NCBI RefSeq assembly: GCF_008710135.1
Contig: NZ_VYKK01000012.1
Coordinates: 160,737-224,736 of the forward strand
Length of the DNA stretch: 64,000 bases
Source: Paenibacillus spiritus
GTDB taxonomy: Bacteria > Bacillota > Bacilli > Paenibacillales > Paenibacillaceae
Reading direction: 5' to 3'
How positions within the stretch are numbered: the first letter of the stretch is position 1; each line of letters begins with the position of its first letter. Below are positions 24,579 through 33,422 of the stretch, in pieces. Under the pieces are notes generated by a model, which was not told where the DNA came from, searched no databases, and saw only the letters and a program-made list of their open reading frames with translations. A program made the translations under genes and the position numbers.

Positions 24579-25643
24579 ATGAAGATATCAAGCTTGGGGC
24601 TGGATCAGCTGACGATTCATGCGATCCGGAATGCGGGCTACGGAATTATTGATCACCAATCGGAACCGGACCCGGGACAGGTGGAGGACGGGCTGCTGAT
24701 TCTGACCAGTGAGCAGGTAGCTCCTGAAGCACTGGCGGGGGTTCGGGAGCGGTATCCGGATGCCCGGCTGCTGTATTGGTACCGCGAGTTCGGCATCGGC
24801 GGCTACCGCACGGTGCACATGCTGTGCGAAGAGCGGGATATCCATTTCCTCCCGCCGCGAACGACCCCGCCCGCGCTGATTGAACGGCTTCGGCTGATGC
24901 TCGACCGGCAGGCCGAAGAAAGGGCTAATATTATTGCGGTTCTCGGAACCGGCGCGGGCGTTGGCTGTACCGGCGCAGCCCGGTTGATGGCGGAACGAAT
25001 GGCGGCCGCAGGCTGCCGGGTCCTTCTGCTTGGGATGAACGTGTACGATCCCGGGTATGACCATAAGCCTTCGGTCAGCCTGGACCGGCTGCGGCCCAAG
25101 CTGACCGGCAAACGGCTGCATCCGACGGATTTTGAACAATGGGTAAGACAGGACGGCTATCTGTATCTTCCGGGCAGCTTCGATTATTTAAGCGCGCTGG
25201 ACTATCAAGAGGATGAGATGGAGTATCTTCTGACAGAAGCAGCCGCACAGTTCGATGTGGTGATATCCGACTGCGGCTCCATTCCGGAGAGCGCAGCCTG
25301 GTATGCGGCGCTGCAGAAGTCTTCGCTTCGCGTAATGGTAGCGAGTCCCCGGCATGAATACCGGCTGCACAGCCTGCTTGAATTGGCCGGACATCTGGAA
25401 TTGGCACCCGGAGACTTCCGGCTGTGGGCCAACCGCTGCCGTCCCGACGACGGTCTGTCCGCCAAAACGCTTGCCGCCCGGACAGGCTGCGAGCTGCTGC
25501 TGGAGCTGCCCGAATATGCCCCGGCCGGAGAACGTCTTCCGCTGGGAAGACGGGAGCTTCAGCTGTTGGACAGCAAGGTAAAAGCGATGCTGTGCGCCTA
25601 CGGCCTCTTTGGCCGCGGCCGGGAGAAGGGGGTGCTGGCATGA
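24579..25643 (+). CDS. TadZ-like protein with degenerate P-loop (tad locus 2)
   Basis: A 354-aa protein with TadZ/ParA-type layout: N-terminal region to about 115, then the nucleotide-binding-like domain NIIAVLGTGAGVGCTGAARLMAERM at 117-141, and FDVVISDCGSIPESAAWYA. The P-loop position reads GTGAGVGCTGA, without any of the lysines or GKT of the ATPase family, so ATP hydrolysis is doubtful. The frame is open upstream, but ATG 24579 with AAAGGTGG before it gives the natural N-terminus. It overlaps the CpaF-like gene by 4 bases. Confidence 0.75.
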   Translation: MKISSLGLDQLTIHAIRNAGYGIIDHQSEPDPGQVEDGLLILTSEQVAPEALAGVRERYPDARLLYWYREFGIGGYRTVHMLCEERDIHFLPPRTTPPALIERLRLMLDRQAEERANIIAVLGTGAGVGCTGAARLMAERMAAAGCRVLLLGMNVYDPGYDHKPSVSLDRLRPKLTGKRLHPTDFEQWVRQDGYLYLPGSFDYLSALDYQEDEMEYLLTEAAAQFDVVISDCGSIPESAAWYAALQKSSLRVMVASPRHEYRLHSLLELAGHLELAPGDFRLWANRCRPDDGLSAKTLAARTGCELLLELPEYAPAGERLPLGRRELQLLDSKVKAMLCAYGLFGRGREKGVLA

Positions 25644-27196
25644 ATGCCATACGAAGACCGGCTCTTGGCCGGCCCGGCGTCCCGTTGGCGAAGTGGATCA
25701 AGGCTCCCGGTACGGCCGGCAGGGGAGATTCTGCTTCCGCAGCCGCAGGCGGCCGGCGAAAGCCGTTCTCCTTGAAAGCCAGCCTTCTTCGCAGCAGGCC
25801 GGCCGGACAAGAGGATTTTCAGGAATTCTTGTCTGTGATGAAGCGGGAGCTGGGGGCCGGACTGGAGCGTGAGGACGGCAGTTATTTCGAGCTGAACGGC
25901 CGGGCGCTGGTCGGTGAGCCGCAGGCGGTCAGCTTTTTCATGAACGAGATTGAGAAGTATTTGAGGAAGACGCCGTTCAGCGGCAGGCTTCCCGAGGCTT
26001 ACGACAGCGCTGCGGAAGCGTTGTTCCATGAATGGAAGGGGTTCGGGCCGGCGTACCGCTGGTTTACGGACAGGGCTTACAGCGAGTCAACGGGTCTTCA
26101 GATTATCGGCCGTCAGATTTTCTACAACGTGAAAGGGCAATTTGTGCCCTACCCCTATGAGATGCCGTCGCTGGAGCGGGTAGAGCAGTTGAAGAGAGCG
26201 CTGCTGAAGAGTGATCCTGCGCAGAGGCTGAACAAGGATCATCCTTCCGCCGAATTCAAAATGGATGACCCGCTGTGGCCCGGACGCTTCATCCGGCTGG
26301 CCATCTGGGTGCAGCCCCGGGTATGGGACGGCTTTACAACGCTGTCAATGCGCCGCCAGGTGGTCGAGTTCCTCGATCTCGACGATCAGGCGGGAACCGG
26401 GTGTGTACCCGGGGAAGCCGTCCCGATGATTCGCGCGCTGGCGCGAACCTTCCGCAATACGGTCATTGCCGGAGCCGTGGGATCGGGCAAAACGACTTTT
26501 GCCAATACGATTGTAGGGGAACAACTGCTTGGAGCCGACTCCTGCATGGGCGTGGTGATGATCGAGAAGCATCCTGAATCCACGCTGCCCCACCAGATTA
26601 AAGGCCACCGGATTATCCCGATTCAGGCAGCCAACGAGGAGCTGATGGAAGTCGGCATGGAGTCGCTGCGGCATGATCCGAATCTCATCTTCATGACGGA
26701 GATGCGCTACAACGAATGGGAGTTCTACCTGTGGAGCGGCGAGAAGGGCTATGACGGGCTGACGGGGACTTTCCATACGGTTGATCCGGAGGACATTCCG
26801 TATCAGGGCGCTTTTGCCGTATCGACCCGGGTTGGAGGCAGCCTGAAGGGGCATCTGGTCTCTGCGCTGAAAGCCTGCGAGCTTGTCTACATTCTGGAGA
26901 GCGCCGGAGCAGGGAAGAAAAGGCTGAGCCGGATTTCGGAGATCGTGTACGATGAGGCCTCCCGTTCCGTGTATGCCCATGATTTGATGCGCTGGGACAG
27001 GGAGGCCGGGGAGTGGAGGTATCATGAAGGAATCAGCGAGAGCATGAGGGTCAAAATGAGCGGAAAAGACCGGGACTCCGCCCGTATCTTCCAAAGTGAA
27101 TTATCCCGGCTGGCCGGCGGGAAGCCGCTGCGCCATCCGCGCAAGGAGAGTCTCAAATCCCGCATGGTGCTCCGCGAAGAGGGAGGCGAGCGATGA
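25640..27196 (+). CDS. Divergent CpaF-like secretion ATPase (tad locus 2)
   Basis: A 518-aa type II/IV secretion ATPase. Walker A AGAVGSGKTTFANTIVGEQ lies near residue 276. The Asp box equivalent reads VVMIEKHPESTLPHQIKGHRI (Glu kept, Asp replaced), the Walker B region LRHDPNLIFMTEMRYNEWEFYL (Glu kept), and the His box GLTGTFHTVDPEDIP. It is about 70 residues longer than cpaF of locus 1. An N-terminal Arg/Pro/Ser-rich stretch (about 1-60) precedes the first domain. ATG 25640 overlaps the previous stop by 4 bases, as in a coupled operon. Confidence 0.85.
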   Translation: MNAIRRPALGRPGVPLAKWIKAPGTAGRGDSASAAAGGRRKPFSLKASLLRSRPAGQEDFQEFLSVMKRELGAGLEREDGSYFELNGRALVGEPQAVSFFMNEIEKYLRKTPFSGRLPEAYDSAAEALFHEWKGFGPAYRWFTDRAYSESTGLQIIGRQIFYNVKGQFVPYPYEMPSLERVEQLKRALLKSDPAQRLNKDHPSAEFKMDDPLWPGRFIRLAIWVQPRVWDGFTTLSMRRQVVEFLDLDDQAGTGCVPGEAVPMIRALARTFRNTVIAGAVGSGKTTFANTIVGEQLLGADSCMGVVMIEKHPESTLPHQIKGHRIIPIQAANEELMEVGMESLRHDPNLIFMTEMRYNEWEFYLWSGEKGYDGLTGTFHTVDPEDIPYQGAFAVSTRVGGSLKGHLVSALKACELVYILESAGAGKKRLSRISEIVYDEASRSVYAHDLMRWDREAGEWRYHEGISESMRVKMSGKDRDSARIFQSELSRLAGGKPLRHPRKESLKSRMVLREEGGER

Positions 27197-27197
27197 A

Positions 27198-28238
27198 ATG
27201 GCAGTATTGGCGATGGTGCGGTTCACGCTTCATCTCGTAGCGGCTTGCGGACTATGGCTGCTGGTTCAGCCGCTGATCGTACCGGTGATTGAGGGGCTTG
27301 ACTTTCGGACCGAGGGCCTGCGGCGGGAGAGGGACGGGGGAGAACGGTGGGCTGAAATTCAAAGAAAGTACCGATTCTGCCGGCATTTGGACAACCTGCT
27401 CTATCTGGCTTCGCCCCTTTATGCTCCGGGCACAGCGGTAGTCCGTTTTCTGGCAGGAACCGTTCTGCTTGGTCTGACCGTCTTTCTGTCCTCCTGGGTC
27501 ACACTGCGGGAGCTGCCCGGCTACCTGGGATATCACAATGCGCTGCTGAGCGGTACCCTCCATGCCTCGCCCCGGACAGGAACGGGATCATGGCGGCTGG
27601 CGCTGTTCCTCACCGTGCTGGCTACGCTCCTGCCTTATCTCAGGCTTCGTTACCGGTATGCGGGCATCCGTGTCAAAGCAAGCTACGACCTGCTGGAGGT
27701 TGTCAAACTTGCAGCCAAATATACGCACTTGCCGGTCGATGCGCTGCTGGAACAGACCGCGGCTTCGCTGGCCGGAGACAACGTCCTGCGCCATCCGCTT
27801 CAGAGGCTGGCCGCTTCGTTTGCCGGTTACAGCACGGAGCATGAGCTTCGGGAGGAGACCATCCGGTTCGCGTCCTCCATTTCCACTACATTTGCCGCTG
27901 CCTTTGTATCCGATCTGCGGTATGCCGAGCGGGAAGGAACAGGCTATCTCAAGAATGCGCTGCTTCCGCTTACCCGGTCTATGGAAGAACAGCGCGAGAC
28001 GATTCTTGCGGTCAAGGCCAATGCCAGGGACGCCATCAGTCTCGGATTGTACGGCAATCTGATCGTTCTATTCAGTTCGGTGGGAACCTTCATGTACATG
28101 CTGAGGCCAGGAGTATACTTCCGGCTGCAATTTCAGACCCGATCCGGGCTGATCTTCTTCATGGTCATCGCGGCCGGTCTGTTCCTGTCCTTCGCAGTCA
28201 GCACCGTTCTGGCGAAGCCGAAGCTGGATTACCATTAG
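27198..28238 (+). CDS. TadB-like membrane platform protein (tad locus 2)
   Basis: A 346-aa membrane protein in the tadB position. N-terminal segment (LVAACGLWLLVQPLIVPVI), central segments at 100-145 and 165-180, a cytosolic helical block (YDLLEVVKLAAKYTHLPVDALLEQTAASLAGDNVLRHPLQRLAASFAGYSTEHELREET) and two C-terminal segments. It lacks an obvious F-domain signature, so the assignment rests on order and topology. ATG 27198 follows the cpaF-like stop by one base with GGGAGG upstream. Confidence 0.65.
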   Translation: MAVLAMVRFTLHLVAACGLWLLVQPLIVPVIEGLDFRTEGLRRERDGGERWAEIQRKYRFCRHLDNLLYLASPLYAPGTAVVRFLAGTVLLGLTVFLSSWVTLRELPGYLGYHNALLSGTLHASPRTGTGSWRLALFLTVLATLLPYLRLRYRYAGIRVKASYDLLEVVKLAAKYTHLPVDALLEQTAASLAGDNVLRHPLQRLAASFAGYSTEHELREETIRFASSISTTFAAAFVSDLRYAEREGTGYLKNALLPLTRSMEEQRETILAVKANARDAISLGLYGNLIVLFSSVGTFMYMLRPGVYFRLQFQTRSGLIFFMVIAAGLFLSFAVSTVLAKPKLDYH

Positions 28239-28252
28239 GGGAGGGGAATGCC

Positions 28253-29122
28253 ATGAGCCGGCTGTTGCAGCTGGTCGCCATTCTGGGCGTTTTGTATTTG
28301 GCTTGTATGGCCTTGATCGGGGCGGAGAGCGGGAGAGAACGCTATTTAAAGCGCCTCGGACGGCGATGGGAGGCGGTTGGCGAACGGCTGAAGGCCAGCA
28401 GCCTTCAGCAGCTTTTGGATGGGGCGGGGCTGACAGTCTCGGCAAGAAGTGTATCTCTCCTCCGGTACGGGGCGCTACTGCTCTATCTCGGTGTGCAGAG
28501 TCTGAGCTGTTTCTTGCGAAAAGAGCCGCCGGCGGCTTCGGATGGGCTGACCGTGCTTATGCTGCTTTTGGTAAGCAGTCCGGCGCGCTTCATGCCGATG
28601 GGCTGGCTGCTGAGATGGATGAACCGAAGAGTGCTGCTGCAAAAGGACAGCGAACTCATCTCTTTTCTTCGTCTCTACGAGAATAACCGGCTGCGCCGGA
28701 GAGGCTATGTCCAGTTCGGGCAATTCTGCGCCGAATCGGCCGGACACTTTCACTATCTGCGGCAGGATCTGTACCGTCTTTCGGAAGTGGCGGTGGACGA
28801 AGGGAATGAGGAGGCGATCGAGTGGTTCTGCAGCCGGTTTGGCAGCGGGCACTCCCTGATTGGAGAAGTGCGGTCCATTCTGCTCGCTACCGAAGGGATG
28901 GATGACGATCTGGAAGCGGCAGCGTATCTGCGGGAACAAGGACATATGATTGCCCGGATGTCGAGCGACCAGTATCTGCGGCGCTGGTCCATGATCGGGG
29001 ACGTCGCATCGGTTATCAATGTGATTCCATCCGTCGCTATTTTTCTGATGATCGTAGTTCTCGCTATGCAGTACATTATGCTGATCAAAGGAAACTTTAA
29101 CGGAGTGGATCTCTTCCGATGA
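28253..29122 (+). CDS. TadC-like membrane platform protein (tad locus 2)
   Basis: A 289-aa membrane protein in the tadC position: an N-terminal segment, two near 80-125, a cytosolic helical block (DSELISFLRLYENNRLRRRGYVQFGQFCAESAG) and two C-terminal segments ending in VVLAMQYIMLIKGNF. Similarity to locus 1 TadC is only by topology and order. ATG 28253 has GGGGAGGGG upstream. Confidence 0.6.
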   Translation: MSRLLQLVAILGVLYLACMALIGAESGRERYLKRLGRRWEAVGERLKASSLQQLLDGAGLTVSARSVSLLRYGALLLYLGVQSLSCFLRKEPPAASDGLTVLMLLLVSSPARFMPMGWLLRWMNRRVLLQKDSELISFLRLYENNRLRRRGYVQFGQFCAESAGHFHYLRQDLYRLSEVAVDEGNEEAIEWFCSRFGSGHSLIGEVRSILLATEGMDDDLEAAAYLREQGHMIARMSSDQYLRRWSMIGDVASVINVIPSVAIFLMIVVLAMQYIMLIKGNFNGVDLFR

Positions 29123-29180
29123 ATATTTGTCATATTCGAGTATCCTTAAAAAATATAAAATGAAAAGGGAGAAATTAACA

Positions 29181-29375
29181 ATGAAAAAAGACGCCATCTC
29201 TACGGGTTTGTTCATCGCCATCGGATTCCTCTGTGTCGCGATTGTTATCGCGGTGCTGCTTCCGGTCGTGCGGGATGTTATTAATGATGCGGATGACAAC
29301 CGTCCGGCTATCCCGGCCGTTAGCCTTCAGCTTCCTTCCGATTTCGTTACCCCAAGTGGTGGATACCCGGCATGA
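29181..29375 (+). CDS. Small pilin-like membrane protein A (tad locus 2)
   Basis: A 64-aa protein, MKKDAISTGLFIAIGFLCVA followed by IVIAVLLPVV and a short extracellular tail rich in Pro/Asp. One hydrophobic helix, no Gly cleavage site and no Glu at +5, so it is not a canonical Flp prepilin even though it sits in the pilin position. AAGGGAG before ATG 29181 decides the start; the frame is open to 29127. It is paralogous to the next gene. Confidence 0.75.
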   Translation: MKKDAISTGLFIAIGFLCVAIVIAVLLPVVRDVINDADDNRPAIPAVSLQLPSDFVTPSGGYPA

Positions 29376-29515
29376 AGAAAGACTCGATTTCCGTGGCGCT
29401 GTTTCTCTCCATCGGGTTTGTTATTGCCGGCATCTTCATCGCAGCGGCTGTACATATCATCGGCAGCAGCCAGGACGGTATCATTTCGCATGTGAAGCAA
29501 GTAGAACATTACTAG
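29372..29515 (+). CDS. Small pilin-like membrane protein B (tad locus 2)
   Basis: A 47-codon gene that starts at the ATGA overlap with the previous stop. Its protein begins MKKDSISVALFLSIGFVIAG and continues IFIAAAVHIIGSSQDG, with 20 or so residues parallel to the previous protein (MKKD-IS--LF-IGF). One membrane helix. It ends with TAG at 29513-29515, 9 bases before the next gene. It is easily missed because of its size, but coupling, paralogy and codon context support it. Confidence 0.75.
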   Translation: MKKDSISVALFLSIGFVIAGIFIAAAVHIIGSSQDGIISHVKQVEHY

Positions 29516-29524
29516 GGGCCGGCC

Positions 29525-29905
29525 ATGAAAGAGACGGTAATTCGTGCCTTGTTCATGTGGCTGATCCTGTTTATAATGCTGCAGCCGATCTTCACCTATA
29601 TCGATTATTTGCTGGACCTGCAGGTGAAAGCCAATACGTCCTATCTGGCCCAAAAGGCTGCGACTGAGGGCATAGTGACTTCTTCTCTGAAGAATGAGGT
29701 TGTCCATAACCTGGAGGCGCTGGGCTTCTCGCCTTCTTCCATTTCAGTAACCGGCAGTACGGAAGCCGTGCAGAATCGCGAGGCCCGGATCGACGTGTAT
29801 ATTCGTGTTCCCCGAATTCCAATGTTCCCGTACTTCTTTGGCACAGCGAAGCAACCGGAAGAGTACTACGGACACGGCTCGGTTATGAGCGAGTATGTGG
29901 AATGA
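29525..29905 (+). CDS. Minor anchored protein, TadE/DUF4320-like (tad locus 2)
   Basis: A 126-aa protein with one N-terminal membrane helix (VIRALFMWLILFIMLQPIFTY) and an extracellular domain with a KANTSYLAQKAATEGIVTSSLKNEV helix and a beta-rich end. Position and shape resemble TadE-like DUF4320 proteins of Firmicute pilus loci; I am not certain of the family. It follows protein B by 9 bases. Confidence 0.6.
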   Translation: MKETVIRALFMWLILFIMLQPIFTYIDYLLDLQVKANTSYLAQKAATEGIVTSSLKNEVVHNLEALGFSPSSISVTGSTEAVQNREARIDVYIRVPRIPMFPYFFGTAKQPEEYYGHGSVMSEYVE

Positions 29906-29917
29906 GAGGGCCCGGAC

Positions 29918-30415
29918 ATGGACTACATCATTAAGCTTGCTTTTGTCCTGCTGATCTTCGTATATGCCTGGTTGTTTCAGACCCAGAACCAGGAATGGGA
30001 TACGGAGCGCGCGCTTTTGAAGGACGCGAACAATCTGGCGGTGCATGACGCCTCCAGAGCGCTGGATCCCGGGGAACTGGCGGAGGGACGGATCACCATT
30101 GACCGCGCGGCTGCGTTGGAGATTTTCAAGTCGGGACTAGAGGCCAACCTCGGTCTCGACCGCACGCTGGCGCCCCTTCCCGGAAGTCCGCTGAATGCGG
30201 CCGTTCGAATTGTAGAGTTCAAGGTTCTGGACGAGAGTTCAGGAGCAGAATTCCCCATGCTCTATGAGGACGACCAATACGGCATTACCAAGTACCTGCT
30301 GGGTCCGTCCGTCATAGCGGTAATCGAGACCCGCCATCCCGAACTGATTGCCCGGTTAAATTCGCAGGAACCCATCCGGGTCCCTGCCATCCAGGAGTAC
30401 AAGCCGGATCAGTGA
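29918..30415 (+). CDS. Anchored extracellular protein (tad locus 2)
   Basis: A 165-aa protein with an N-terminal helix (IIKLAFVLLIFVYAWLF) and an extracellular part with NLAVHDASRALDPGELAEGRITIDRAAALEIFKSGLEANLGL, which looks like the N-helix and body of a pseudopilin-type minor protein. I recognise no named family. GAGGGCCCGGAC before ATG 29918 is a weak ribosome site. It is the last gene before an inverted repeat at 30435. Confidence 0.6.
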   Translation: MDYIIKLAFVLLIFVYAWLFQTQNQEWDTERALLKDANNLAVHDASRALDPGELAEGRITIDRAAALEIFKSGLEANLGLDRTLAPLPGSPLNAAVRIVEFKVLDESSGAEFPMLYEDDQYGITKYLLGPSVIAVIETRHPELIARLNSQEPIRVPAIQEYKPDQ

Positions 30416-30434
30416 CGATAACTCCGGGTTTATC

Positions 30435-30466
30435 GGGCAACCCGCCTAAGTTCGGGCGGGTTGCCC
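30435..30466. repeat. Inverted repeat in tad locus 2
   Basis: A 12-bp perfect stem (30435-30446 with 30455-30466, eight-base loop) without a T-tract. It could partly terminate transcription or stabilise the upstream part of the operon transcript, separating machine genes from the exported-protein genes. Confidence 0.55.
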
Positions 30467-30519
30467 TAATAAGCCCAGAGCCCAAGACTAAATAATTAAT
30501 AAGGGAGAGTTTGTATTTT

Positions 30520-31155
30520 ATGAAAAACGTACTGACAGCAGCCTTGGCAGCAGCATTGATTGCCGCCCCATTCACCGCATCCCAAGCAACCGCCGCTCCT
30601 GTGAAGCTTGCAGCGACAGCTGCCAGCCCGGCTAAAGCAGCGGCCCCGGTCATGCTGGACAACCTGTCCAAGTATGGTCTGAAGAAGGATGTGGAGCTGC
30701 CGGTGACGGTAACGGCCGGGGGGCTCAGTTATACGTTGGAGAAGATTATGATTTATGATTACAATTCGCCTGCGGCGGTAGCGCTGCGGGAGAAGTATAA
30801 GTTCGTAGATGGCAATGGGATGGTAACCAATCCTAAATACTTCATCTGGACCAAGATTACGATTACAAATAAATCGCAAAAAATTGTAAAACGCGGGGTG
30901 CCAGACCTTCTCTACAAGTGGAGATTATTCTTTGCTGATACTAAAGGGGAGGCTTACGATGCTACCCCGCAAACTATGCTTAAAGTTAAAAATAGCAAGG
31001 AAGCGCTTAGAAACTTCACGTTAAACCCTGGCGAATCGTTGACTACTTATCAGGCTTATCTTTATAAGGGGAAATTTGAATACTTCAGAATTTCTCTTAA
31101 TTATGGGAATTATGTAAGCAAGTATGTAGCGAATGATCCGGAGTTGGCAGAATGA
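30520..31155 (+). CDS. Exported protein, DUF4352-like fold (tad locus 2)
   Basis: A 211-aa protein with a clear signal peptide (MKNVLTAALAAALIAAPFTA, cleavage near ASQATA). The mature part reads like an immunoglobulin-like DUF4352 domain: LEKIMIYDYNS, YFIWTKITITNKSQK, LNPGESLTTYQAYLYKG. A TTG at 30511 is in frame, but AAGGGAGAG lies directly before it, so ATG 30520 is preferred. Overlaps the next gene by 4 bases (ATGA at 31152). The 3' half is distinctly AT-rich compared with neighbours. Function unknown. Confidence 0.72.
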   Translation: MKNVLTAALAAALIAAPFTASQATAAPVKLAATAASPAKAAAPVMLDNLSKYGLKKDVELPVTVTAGGLSYTLEKIMIYDYNSPAAVALREKYKFVDGNGMVTNPKYFIWTKITITNKSQKIVKRGVPDLLYKWRLFFADTKGEAYDATPQTMLKVKNSKEALRNFTLNPGESLTTYQAYLYKGKFEYFRISLNYGNYVSKYVANDPELAE

Positions 31156-33407
31156 ACGGATCAAAATTACTGCTGGTTCTGCTGGTCCTTTTACTCCTGA
31201 TTCCCACCCTGCCTGTTACAGATGCCCAGGCTGCGGATGCGAAATCGGCTTCAATTGGAATTCCGTTATCCAGCGGTCTTCGGGGAAATGACAACAGCGC
31301 AAAGGCGTTCTATCTTGACCTGCCCAGCGGTGTTAGTGCATCGTCGATTTCGACAAGCAGCTTGAAATACAGCGGGGATAATACGTTGGTCAGTATGTCT
31401 CTCGAAAACGGCAAAATTAAAGTCACGCTGAAAGGCATTAGCAAGCCTGAAACAGTCGAGGTTTCTGGATACAGCGGGGTGCGCGGTGAGGACTTCACAA
31501 CCAACATCGGCAATAGTATTTGGTTATATGCAGACGGCAGACGCTGGCAAATTAACAACTATAACGAAGCGAAGGATACACTAGACTACCAGGCAAAAGA
31601 TGCAAGTGACTGGACAACCCCTTCCAAGTATCCGCCTATGACGCTGGTTTCTGCGGCATCCAATCAAAGTACGGTGGGGCGAGTTTGGTATACAACGAAT
31701 GGCGCGGTTGTAGAAAATCAGTATGTCGTTGATTCTACAGTAAAACCTGTGTTTGTATCAGGTTCTGACTATTTGAAAGGAGAACCTAAATTCAAAAACG
31801 GGAAAATCATCACAAACTACGTTATTGGTCCCGAGGGTAGCCCCTTAATAAATTCTACCTATGAAGATCAGACAGATGCGGCTACCATACCCGTTACTGG
31901 TTGGGTGGAAGGTCGATTCTACAAAGCTACTGTGAATTATCATTACACCGCCACCGCCAAACTCACCACCTACAGCTACGGGGGCAAAGTTTCTTTTGAC
32001 TACAAACCTTTGACTGAACCGGCTCTGGAAGGCATCGTCACCGTTCTTGCCCCTAACCCCAACCCGACTAGCAACCAGGGCAAGGATATCCCGGTCAGTT
32101 TGAAGATTAACGGCGAGCTACTGGCCTACAATAATTCTTCTAACATCGAAGAATGGGTGTTCTATGCCAAGGAGTCTGGCAGCAGTACCGTGTATACGAA
32201 GAAGAATTATATCAAGGCGCTCAAGAGCAGCGAGACCTTCGCCAACTTGGTCATTCCTAAAGGCAGGGTTCCCACGGGGGAATATGAGAAGGAATACACG
32301 CTGACCGTTACGGTCCGCTTTTCGAAGCCGATCGACACCCTGAACGGGAGTGTTACAACGTTAAGCCAGACGATGAAAGCAACGGTAGGCGTAACCGATT
32401 CTGCGGGAAACCCGCCATCCGGCGGGGGCAACAAGCGACCGGTCGCCGTCCTTAGCGTTCCCGACTCTGTCATGGCCGGCCAGGAGTTCCTGGTCTATGG
32501 AAAAGACTCCTACGATCCCGATGGAGCAATCACGGATTATGATTACGGCACCGGATCGGCGGTAGAGCCAGTCACCGGCCCCTACGGTTTTACTTGGTAT
32601 CCGCTATCCGAGGTGGGGAACCGCCGGACAATCAGCCTGCTGGTAACCGACAATGATAACTTTAGCGGCAGCACTACGGCCAAAGTGAATATCAATGCCC
32701 CAAAGCCGAAGGCAGCTGTTAAAATTCTCGGCACGAAGAAAGAGAACCGGAAAATCACGCTCCACGATGCCAGCGTAAATCTTGCCGAACATTTCCCGGT
32801 AGACTCCTCCAAGACCCGGTTCACGATCCAGGCGGTCAGCGGAGGGACGGCAGGTGACATTAAGTACAGCGGCACGTTAACCGGCGTGAGCGATAAGGAT
32901 TTGGTCATCAAGAAAGCAGGAACCTACCGGGCTACGATTTATGTCGTGAATAATGTCGGCTACTCGGATACCGCTGAAATAACGTTTGAGATCGCGCCGG
33001 ACGAACCGCCGACCGCGTACCTTTCAGTTCCAAACCAGGCTTACCGGGACCCGGAACATGGCAACAAGGCCGCTGCGGTGCTGGACGACATGTCTTTTTC
33101 GCCGGACTATGACTTCATCGGTCACCGGCTCTGGCAGTACCGGTATGATTCGGATAATGACGGAAGCTTCAGCGACGAAGCCTGGTCTACTCTTAGCGAT
33201 GCCAACGAGAGCCGCATTGCCTTCAATCCGGCAGCTGTAGGCCGCTATGAAATTCGCTTAACCGTAACGGAAGAGTTCGATCAGCCGACCTTGGAGGAGT
33301 TTGTAATGCCTGCGGACCGAAGATCCGCGAATACGGATTCACAAAGTGCCACCGAGAAGATCCTGACGGTATATAACCGCGCCCCGGTAGTGGACTGGTC
33401 CTGGTAG
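31152..33407 (+). CDS. Large exported PKD-like protein (tad locus 2)
   Basis: A 751-aa secreted protein with a signal peptide (LLVLLVLLLLIPTLPVTDAQA). The N-terminal half has repeated beta-rich segments of unknown family. From about residue 425 there are PKD-like domains: RPVAVLSVPDSVMAGQEFLVYGKDSYDPDGAITDYDYGTG, and PPTAYLSVPNQAYRDPEHG near 615. It ends in NRAPVVDWSW without an anchor or LPxTG motif, so how it stays at the surface is unclear. Same operon direction and tight spacing to its neighbours suggest it is a substrate or component of the locus 2 machine. Confidence 0.72.
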   Translation: MNGSKLLLVLLVLLLLIPTLPVTDAQAADAKSASIGIPLSSGLRGNDNSAKAFYLDLPSGVSASSISTSSLKYSGDNTLVSMSLENGKIKVTLKGISKPETVEVSGYSGVRGEDFTTNIGNSIWLYADGRRWQINNYNEAKDTLDYQAKDASDWTTPSKYPPMTLVSAASNQSTVGRVWYTTNGAVVENQYVVDSTVKPVFVSGSDYLKGEPKFKNGKIITNYVIGPEGSPLINSTYEDQTDAATIPVTGWVEGRFYKATVNYHYTATAKLTTYSYGGKVSFDYKPLTEPALEGIVTVLAPNPNPTSNQGKDIPVSLKINGELLAYNNSSNIEEWVFYAKESGSSTVYTKKNYIKALKSSETFANLVIPKGRVPTGEYEKEYTLTVTVRFSKPIDTLNGSVTTLSQTMKATVGVTDSAGNPPSGGGNKRPVAVLSVPDSVMAGQEFLVYGKDSYDPDGAITDYDYGTGSAVEPVTGPYGFTWYPLSEVGNRRTISLLVTDNDNFSGSTTAKVNINAPKPKAAVKILGTKKENRKITLHDASVNLAEHFPVDSSKTRFTIQAVSGGTAGDIKYSGTLTGVSDKDLVIKKAGTYRATIYVVNNVGYSDTAEITFEIAPDEPPTAYLSVPNQAYRDPEHGNKAAAVLDDMSFSPDYDFIGHRLWQYRYDSDNDGSFSDEAWSTLSDANESRIAFNPAAVGRYEIRLTVTEEFDQPTLEEFVMPADRRSANTDSQSATEKILTVYNRAPVVDWSW

Positions 33408-33422
33408 GAGGGAAGAAAGCAG

